Source: Nevskia sp. | Lineage (GTDB): Bacteria > Pseudomonadota > Gammaproteobacteria > Nevskiales > Nevskiaceae | Reading direction: 5' to 3' | Assembly (NCBI GenBank): GCA_016779605.1 | Contig: JADHNH010000036.1 | Location: forward strand, 1 to 33,100 | DNA: 33,100 nucleotides | Part shown: one piece after another, positions 27,040 to 33,100 of the stretch | How the letters are laid out: each line of letters opens with the position of its first letter | How positions within the stretch are numbered: the first letter of the stretch is position 1 | The notes under the pieces: generated by a model | What the model was told of the DNA's origin: nothing | What the model saw: only the letters and a program-made list of their open reading frames with translations | Database searches by the model: none | Translations under genes and position numbers: made by a program

Positions 27040-27717
27040 ATGAATAATCCGACACTTTCGCAGGATCGCCGCGACTTCCTCGGCGGCATGGCCGCGGCCA
27101 CGGTGGCCGCCGTCGGCCTCGGCGCGCTGGCGCCGGCCGCAGGAGCGGCGGAGGCTGCCGCTGCGGCCGGCACCGACTTCGTACGCTGGCTCGACACCAT
27201 CTCCGGCAAGTACAAACAGCTTTACGACGCCCCCGCGGCCAACCACGGCCTGCCGCTGGTTTGGTCGCATGTCTTCCTGCTCACCGGCGCGCCGGGCTAC
27301 GGCGTAGCCGAAAGCGAGCTGGGCGTAGTGGTGGTGCTGCGCCACTCGGCGATCCCGCTGGCGATGGGCGACGCGGTATGGGCGAAATACAAGCTGGGCG
27401 AGTACCTGGACATCGCCGACCCCGCCACCAAGGCGCCCGCCACGCGCAATCCCTACGCGCACATCAAGCCGGGCGACATGCCGTTCCCGGAGGCCGCGCT
27501 GGAGAAGCTGGTGGCGCGCGGCGTGAAGTTCGCCGTGTGCGGCGCGGCGATCGGCTTCCACAGCGCGCACATCGCACAGCGCCAGGGGCTGGCTGCCGAC
27601 GCGGTGAAGCAAGACCTGCTGGCGGCGGTGCTGCCGGGCGTGCAGGTGGTGCCGTCCGGAGTGCTCGCCGTCAACGGCGCGCAGTCGCGCGGCTGCGCCT
27701 ATTGCTTCGCGGGCTGA
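27040..27717 (+). CDS. Tat-exported DsrE-like protein
   Basis: 225-residue protein with a twin-arginine signal ([10 protein letters not shown] followed by [20 protein letters not shown]). It is therefore expected to be exported folded to the periplasm, perhaps with a cofactor. The mature part resembles DsrE/DsrF-like sulfur-relay folds in [11 protein letters not shown] (Cys167) and [12 protein letters not shown]. It ends in an unusual GCAYCFAG tail, with Cys219 and Cys222 as a CXXC pair. GGGAGGAA precedes the ATG at good spacing. It is divergent from the DJ-1-like gene. The function is unknown; it might handle reactive sulfur or redox in the periplasm. Confidence 0.8.
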   Translation: MNNPTLSQDRRDFLGGMAAATVAAVGLGALAPAAGAAEAAAAAGTDFVRWLDTISGKYKQLYDAPAANHGLPLVWSHVFLLTGAPGYGVAESELGVVVVLRHSAIPLAMGDAVWAKYKLGEYLDIADPATKAPATRNPYAHIKPGDMPFPEAALEKLVARGVKFAVCGAAIGFHSAHIAQRQGLAADAVKQDLLAAVLPGVQVVPSGVLAVNGAQSRGCAYCFAG

Positions 27718-27735
27718 GGCAGGCCTGGATGCGGC

Positions 27736-27761
27736 CGGCCGATCCGGTTGCGGATCGGCCG
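27736..27761 (+). terminator. Hairpin terminator after the DsrE-like gene
   Basis: A perfect 11-bp stem CGGCCGATCCG / CGGATCGGCCG with a GTTG loop lies 19 bp after the stop. It is followed by CCGTTTCATC. The T-run is short, so efficiency is uncertain. It lies between convergent genes and could serve both. Confidence 0.6.
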
Positions 27762-27766
27762 CCGTT

Positions 27767-28432
27767 TCATCTGTCGTCGCCCAGCAGGTTCTCGTAAACG
27801 TAAGCGCGCAGGGCGAGCTTCGACGCTGCGTCGATGTCGGTGAAGCGGATGCCGTAGCGGCGGCCGTCGGCGGCGGTGTCGGCGTAAGCCACGGTCACCA
27901 CGCCGTCCACCGCGACGGTCTGCTCTTCCATCTGCTCCATCGGCAGGCTTGTGCCGATCCGCACGCGGCCCTGCCCGCTGTTCAGCGCCAGCGCCGTCTG
28001 CAGCAGCGCGCCCGAGGTGCTGAGGTCGCTGAGCGTCGCTGCCGCAGCTTCCGACCAGCTGCCGCCGGTCAGCTCCTGCCGCACCGACGCGGCGAGGCTC
28101 GTCGCCACGCGGCGCGCCCCCCGCACCACGACTTTTTCCAGGTGCTCTGGGTAGCTCAGATGCAGGTAGGCGTAAGGCTGCATGCAGCTGCGCAGCACCC
28201 GGCAGGGAAACGCCAGCACGCGCTTGCGCAGGAACGAGCGCGCAACGAAGCCCTGTCCGTCGCGCAGCAGCACCAGCGAGTTGTGCTCGGTGGGCGCGGT
28301 GACCAGCACGCTGCCGCCGGTCAGCAGGCCGATCACCTGCACCTGCAGCCGCGGCCGGCCCTCGTCCGGCGCGAACTGGAGCTGCAGCGGATCGCCGGGC
28401 GCGAGGTCGATCTTCTCGGCAGGCTGCGCCAT
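27767..28432 (-). CDS. PilZ-domain protein, YcgR-like
   Basis: 221-residue protein with an N-terminal YcgR-like domain ([29 protein letters not shown]) and a C-terminal PilZ domain. The c-di-GMP signature appears as RGARR near residue 114 (RxxxR) and [11 protein letters not shown] further on (the D/N-x-S-x-x-G motif). YcgR-type proteins act as c-di-GMP-dependent flagellar brakes; other PilZ proteins control polysaccharides or pili. The ATG at 28432 begins MAQPAEK. It lies 32 bp downstream of etfA and is the last gene in that run, so its expression may follow the ETF genes. Confidence 0.88.
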   Translation of the reverse strand: MAQPAEKIDLAPGDPLQLQFAPDEGRPRLQVQVIGLLTGGSVLVTAPTEHNSLVLLRDGQGFVARSFLRKRVLAFPCRVLRSCMQPYAYLHLSYPEHLEKVVVRGARRVATSLAASVRQELTGGSWSEAAAATLSDLSTSGALLQTALALNSGQGRVRIGTSLPMEQMEEQTVAVDGVVTVAYADTAADGRRYGIRFTDIDAASKLALRAYVYENLLGDDR

Positions 28433-28464
28433 GCCCCGCCCCGGCGACAACGGCCGCGCCGGCT

Positions 28465-29406
<942 letters not shown>

Positions 29407-29478
29407 GTTCATTCCTGTATGTACGTCCTGTACCAGCACCGGTCGTCCGTGACCGGATTGTTCAAAAAGGCGAAAAAG

Positions 29479-30225
29479 CTAGACCAGGCCCTTGGCCTTG
29501 AGGGCGGCGACCAGCTCGTCGACGGTCTTGACCACGATGCCCTTGCCGCGCTTGGGCGGCGGGGCGGTCTTGGTGGTCTTCAGGCCGGCGCCGGGGGTGA
29601 CGCCGAGGGAGGCAAAACTGACCGCCTCGATCGGCTTCTTCTTGGCCTTCATGATGTCGGGCAGCTTGAGGTAGCGCGGCTCGTTGAGGCGCAGGTCGGC
29701 GGTAACCACCGCCGGCAGGTCCACCTCGAGCGTCTCCAGGCCGGCGTCCACTTCGCGCGTCACCACCGCCTTGGAACCGTCCAGCTCAACCTTGGACGCG
29801 AACGTCGCCTGCGCCAGGTCCAGCAGCGCGGCGACCATCTGGCCGGTCTGGCTGGCGTCGTCGTCGATCGCCTGCTTGCCGAGCAAGAACAGCTGCGCGC
29901 CTTCCTTCTTGAACACCGCGGCCAGCGCCTGAGCCGCGGTCAGCGGCTGGATTTCGCCCTCTTCCTTGACGTGCACCGCGCGGTCGGCGCCGAAGGCCAG
30001 CGCCGTGCGCAGGGTTTCCTCGCACTTGGCGCCGCCGACGGTGACGGCGATGATCTCGGTGATCTTGCCTTTCTCCTTCAGGCGCATCGCCTCTTCCATG
30101 GCGATCTCGTCGAACGGATTGACGCTCATCTTGACGCCGTCGGTGACCACGCCGGACTGGTCCGGCTTGACCTGGATGCGGACGTTGTAGTCCACCACGC
30201 GCTTGACGCTCACCAGTGCTTTCAT
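29479..30225 (-). CDS. etfB: Electron transfer flavoprotein subunit beta
   Basis: 248-residue AMP-binding subunit, partner of EtfA. It starts MKALVSVKRVVDYNVRIQVK and shows MSVNPFDEIAMEEAMRLKEKG, LGKQAIDDDASQTGQM and LPAVVTADLRLNEPRYLKLPDIMKAKKKP, which hold the conserved docking and nucleotide-binding blocks. The length is normal. It lies 76 bp downstream of the carbonic anhydrase gene. Confidence 0.97.
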   Translation of the reverse strand: MKALVSVKRVVDYNVRIQVKPDQSGVVTDGVKMSVNPFDEIAMEEAMRLKEKGKITEIIAVTVGGAKCEETLRTALAFGADRAVHVKEEGEIQPLTAAQALAAVFKKEGAQLFLLGKQAIDDDASQTGQMVAALLDLAQATFASKVELDGSKAVVTREVDAGLETLEVDLPAVVTADLRLNEPRYLKLPDIMKAKKKPIEAVSFASLGVTPGAGLKTTKTAPPPKRGKGIVVKTVDELVAALKAKGLV

Positions 30226-30301
30226 GCTTCCTTCCCAAAATGGACTTCGTGTCCAAGCCACCGGGCACCCGCGCCCGGACGAATGAATGTGAATGAAACG
30301 G

Positions 30302-30985
30302 CTACCGCGCCGCCAGCGGCGCGACGATCCGCTCGCGGCGGGAGGTGAACTCTGCCGCACTGCCCACGCAAAAGTCCAGATCGCGCACGCAGCCGTCGCG
30401 CAGCCCGTAGACCCAGGCGTGCACCCACAGCGGCTGGCCGCGCTGCCACGCGTCGCCGACGATGGTGGTCTCGCACACGTGCATCGCCTGCACCACCGAG
30501 TTGAGCTCGCACAGGCGGTCGGCGCGGCCGTCGCCGGCGGGGACGGCCGCCAGCTCCTGGTGGTAATCGTTGGCGACGTCGCGCACGTGGTGCAGCCAGT
30601 TGTCGGCCAGGCCCACGCGCTGCTGTTCCAGTGCGGCGCGCACGCCGCTGCAGCCGTAGTGGCCGACGACGATGACGTGCTTGACCTTGAGCACGTCCAC
30701 CGCGAACTGCAGCACCGACAGGCAGTTCAGGTCGGTGTGCACCACCACGTTGGCGATGTTCCTGTGCACGAACACCTCGCCCGGCGGCAGGTCGATGATC
30801 TCGTTGGCCGGCACGCGGCTGTCGGCACAGCCGATCCACAGGTACTCCGGCGACTGCAGCTTGGCGAGCGCGCCGAAGAAACCGGGGCGCTGCTGCTCGG
30901 TGCGGCGCGCCCAGGCGCGGTTGCGTTCCAGCAGGTGTTCGAGCTTGGGCACGGGGCTGATCGTCCGTTTCGGAGGCTGCGGCAT
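30302..30985 (-). CDS. Beta-class carbonic anhydrase
   Basis: Cytoplasmic zinc enzyme that interconverts CO2 and bicarbonate. The 227-residue product has CADSRVP (Cys53, with the Asp55/Arg57 dyad), FVHRNIANVV, and GHYGCSGV (His109, Cys112). The three zinc ligands are thus complete, which fits the Can (E. coli-type) group. The ATG at 30985 adds a short Pro-rich lead before VPKLEHLLERNRAW; a start nearer Val12 would match most relatives. It is placed 23 bp after ETF-QO and before etfB, all on the same strand. Confidence 0.95.
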   Translation of the reverse strand: MPQPPKRTISPVPKLEHLLERNRAWARRTEQQRPGFFGALAKLQSPEYLWIGCADSRVPANEIIDLPPGEVFVHRNIANVVVHTDLNCLSVLQFAVDVLKVKHVIVVGHYGCSGVRAALEQQRVGLADNWLHHVRDVANDYHQELAAVPAGDGRADRLCELNSVVQAMHVCETTIVGDAWQRGQPLWVHAWVYGLRDGCVRDLDFCVGSAAEFTSRRERIVAPLAAR

Positions 30986-31008
30986 GCGGCGAGCCGCGCG
31001 CCGGCGGT

Positions 31009-32667
31009 TCACATGTTGGCGTAGTTGGGGCCGCCGGAGCCTTCCGGCGCCACCCAGGTGATGTTCTGCGCCGGGTCCTTGATGTCGCAGGTCTTGCAGT
31101 GCACGCAGTTCTGCGCGTTGATCTGGAAGCGCGGCGCGGCGCCTTCCGACACCACCTCGTAGACGCCGGCCGGGCAGTAGCGCTGCGCCGGCTCGTCGTA
31201 CAGCGGCAGGTTCTTGCCGATCGGCACGGCAGGATCGGCCAGCAGCAGGTGCACGGGCTGGTCTTCCTCGTGGTTGGTGCTCGACAGGAACACCGAGGAC
31301 AGCTTGTCGAAGCTGATCACGCCGTCCGGCTTGGGGTATTCGATCTTGCGGCTCTGCGCCGCCGGCTTGAGCGTGGCGTAGTCCGGCGTGTTGTCGTGCA
31401 GGGTCACCGGGCCCTTGCCGCGGAACCAGTTCTGGTCGACGTAATTGAACGCCGAGCCGAACAGCACGCCGAGCTTGTGCATGGCCGGGCCGAAGTTGCG
31501 GTCGCGGTACAGCTCGTCGTACAGCCAGCTCGCCTTGAAGCTCTCCGGGTAAGCGGCCAGCTCGTCGCCGCCCTCGCCGCCGGCCAGCAGCGCCGCGGCC
31601 GCCGCGTCGGCGGCCAGCATGCCCGACTTCATCGCGGTGTGGCTGCCCTTGATCTTGGAGAAGTTCAGCGTGCCCAGGTCGCAGCCGATCAGGGCCCCGC
31701 CCGGGAACACCATCTTCGGCAGCGAGTTGAAGCCGCCCTTGCAGATGGCGCGCGCGCCGTAGGACACGCGCTTGCCGCCTTCCAGGTACTTCTTCATCAC
31801 CGGGTGGTGCTTGATGCGCTGGAACTCGTCGAACGGCGACAGGTAAGGGTTGCTGTACGACAGGTCGACGATCAGGCCGGCGTAGACCTGGTGGTTTTCC
31901 AGGTGATACAGGAAGAAGCCGCCGGGATTGGCGCTGTTCAGCGGCCAGCCGGCGCCGTGGATCACCAGCCCCGGCTCGTGCTTCGCCGGGTCGATGGTCC
32001 ACAGCTCCTTCAGGCCGATGCCGTAGTGCTGCGCGTCGGAATTTTCGTCCAGCCGGTAGCGCTTGATCAGGCGCTTGCCGAGGTGGCCGCGGCAACCCTC
32101 GGCAAACAGCGTGTACTTGGCGCGCAGCTCGATGCCCGGGGTATACACGCCTTCCTTGTGGTGGCCGGCGCGGTCCACGCCCATGTCGCCGATCTGCACG
32201 CCGCGCACCACGTTGCCTTCGTCGACGATCACTTCCTGGGCGGCGAAGCCGGGGTAGATCTCCACGCCCAGCCCCTCGGCCTGCTGCGCCAGCCAGCGGC
32301 ACAGGTTGCCCAGGGAGATGATGTAGTTGCCCTCGTTGTGCATGGTGCGCGGCACGAACATTCCGGGCGTCTTGATGCCCTTTTCCGGGCCGGTGAGGAA
32401 ATACACCTCGTCGCGCGCCACCGGCGTGTTCAGCGGGGCGCCGAGCTCCTTCCAGTTGGGGAACAGCTCTTCCAGCGCGCGCGGCTCGAACACCGCGCCC
32501 GACAGGATGTGCGCGCCGACCTCGGAACCCTTCTCGACCAGGCAGACCGAGATTTCCTTGCCGGCGGCGGCGGCGGCCTGCTTCAGGCGGCAGGCGGCGG
32601 ACAGGCCGGACGGGCCGGCGCCGACCACCAGCACGTCGTATTCCATGACATCGCGTTCAACGCTCAT
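31009..32667 (-). CDS. Electron transfer flavoprotein-ubiquinone oxidoreductase
   Basis: Membrane-bound FAD and [4Fe-4S] enzyme that passes electrons from reduced ETF to ubiquinone. The 552-residue protein begins with the FAD-binding loop VVGAGPSGLSAACRLK and VCLVEKGSEVGAHILSG. The quinone-binding region NPYLSPFDEFQRIKHHP lies in the middle. The cluster cysteines are Cys498 (YCPAGVYE) and Cys521, Cys524 and Cys527 (NCVHCKTCDIKDP). The ATG at 32667 (MSVERDVMEYDVLVVG) matches relatives; the second ATG at 32646 is possible. It is the first gene of a run ending in the PilZ protein. Confidence 0.97.
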   Translation of the reverse strand: MSVERDVMEYDVLVVGAGPSGLSAACRLKQAAAAAGKEISVCLVEKGSEVGAHILSGAVFEPRALEELFPNWKELGAPLNTPVARDEVYFLTGPEKGIKTPGMFVPRTMHNEGNYIISLGNLCRWLAQQAEGLGVEIYPGFAAQEVIVDEGNVVRGVQIGDMGVDRAGHHKEGVYTPGIELRAKYTLFAEGCRGHLGKRLIKRYRLDENSDAQHYGIGLKELWTIDPAKHEPGLVIHGAGWPLNSANPGGFFLYHLENHQVYAGLIVDLSYSNPYLSPFDEFQRIKHHPVMKKYLEGGKRVSYGARAICKGGFNSLPKMVFPGGALIGCDLGTLNFSKIKGSHTAMKSGMLAADAAAAALLAGGEGGDELAAYPESFKASWLYDELYRDRNFGPAMHKLGVLFGSAFNYVDQNWFRGKGPVTLHDNTPDYATLKPAAQSRKIEYPKPDGVISFDKLSSVFLSSTNHEEDQPVHLLLADPAVPIGKNLPLYDEPAQRYCPAGVYEVVSEGAAPRFQINAQNCVHCKTCDIKDPAQNITWVAPEGSGGPNYANM

Positions 32668-32962
32668 TGGGTTCCTGTTTTTCTGGTGCCTGGGCCTGGG
32701 CGGGGCGCGATCCGCGGCGGCGCGTCGCAAAAACGGGGGTCAGGACGCGAATTGTACCGCCTGCGCAGGCCTTGGCGACTGCCGCCCCCCGCGGAAAACG
32801 TGCCGCCGCCGCACATGCAAGTGCAATTTCATGGGCGTGAAGAATAAAACGTATGTAAGCATACCATTCATGCGCGCCTGCGAAAATGCGCTGCGGCCCG
32901 CCCCGCGCCCGGCCAGGTTATTTGCGCCCGTTAGCGTTCATTTGCGCACCGGATCAACACGC
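32668..32962. promoter_or_regulatory. ETF-QO upstream region with palindromes
   Basis: This 295-bp non-coding stretch contains a minus-strand TACAAT -10 candidate (32751-32756). Just upstream of it on that strand is the perfect 12-bp palindrome GCCTGCGCAGGC (32759-32770), in the spacer position where a repressor would act. About 80 bp further up is GTATG-TAAG-CATAC (32851-32864), a TetR-type-looking inverted repeat. No ORF is seen. Confidence 0.35.
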
Positions 32963-33100
32963 TCAAACCAGCCCGCGCGCCACCGGCACCGGGAAGTCCA
33001 GCAGCATCTGCGCAAACGCCTTGCCCTGCGGATCGGTGCGCAGCGAGCAGGCGCCGCCGCCGCCGAGGGCGTTGTACAACATGAAATTCAGGCTGTTCGA
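32963..33100 (-). CDS. C-terminal end of a probable AtuA/DUF1446-type protein (5' part outside the window)
   Basis: The 45 residues before the stop at 32963 read SLNFMLYNALGGGGACSLRTDPQGKAFAQMLLDFPVPVARGLV. The L-N-F-x-L-x-x-A-L-G-G-G and S-L-R-x-D-x-x-G-K pattern matches the C-terminal end of the AtuA-related family as I recall it. AtuA proteins take part in catabolism of acyclic terpenes such as citronellol and geraniol. That would suit the ETF genes nearby, since such routes produce acyl-CoA dehydrogenase electrons. With only the tail visible, the function remains tentative. Confidence 0.6.
   Translation of the reverse strand, partial: SNSLNFMLYNALGGGGACSLRTDPQGKAFAQMLLDFPVPVARGLV

Overview
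The window is a very GC-rich, densely coded stretch of a bacterial chromosome, probably from a gammaproteobacterium. A Lysobacterales (Xanthomonadales) or Nevskiales-like source is my best guess. It rests on a complete eight-gene ccm (System I) cytochrome c maturation cluster, a 2-oxoglutarate dehydrogenase sucA-sucB pair, ETF plus ETF:quinone oxidoreductase, and intergenic arrays of the heptamer GGGAATC, which I associate with that group from memory. No rRNA, tRNA, CRISPR array, prophage or insertion sequence was seen.

Layout. Positions 1-5280 (minus strand) carry galU, sucA and the nearly complete sucB. Positions 5415-12669 (minus) carry ccmA-B-C-D-E-F-G-H-I in transcription order. Most of these genes overlap by 1-4 nt, but two intergenic repeat elements separate ccmB from ccmC and ccmG from ccmF. 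Positions 12767-13287 (minus) hold a RelE/ParE-type toxin-antitoxin pair. folD (plus) converges on a short-chain dehydrogenase and acyl-CoA synthetase pair (minus), with an inverted GGGAATC array between them that contains both stop codons. An OmpA-family outer-membrane protein and a small exported protein follow on the plus strand.

The most distinctive part is 19507-25893. A divergent AraC-type regulator faces a seven-gene minus-strand operon. In transcription order this is Co-type nitrile hydratase alpha and beta, a small AtzG-like protein, an amidase-signature hydrolase, a heme aldoxime dehydratase, a protein that looks like a catalytically degenerate M15-fold peptidase, and a VOC-family protein. 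The recognised enzymes make the full aldoxime -> nitrile -> amide -> carboxylate route. The M15-like and VOC proteins are not part of the textbook pathway and are the best candidates for something undescribed.

Beyond that are a DJ-1/PfpI-like protein, a Tat-exported DsrE-like protein, and a minus-strand run ETF-QO -> beta-carbonic anhydrase -> etfB -> etfA -> PilZ protein that links electron transfer from acyl-CoA oxidation to the quinone pool. The right edge cuts the C-terminal end of a probable AtuA/DUF1446-type protein. All functions are read from motifs and recalled family sequences; no database search was possible.
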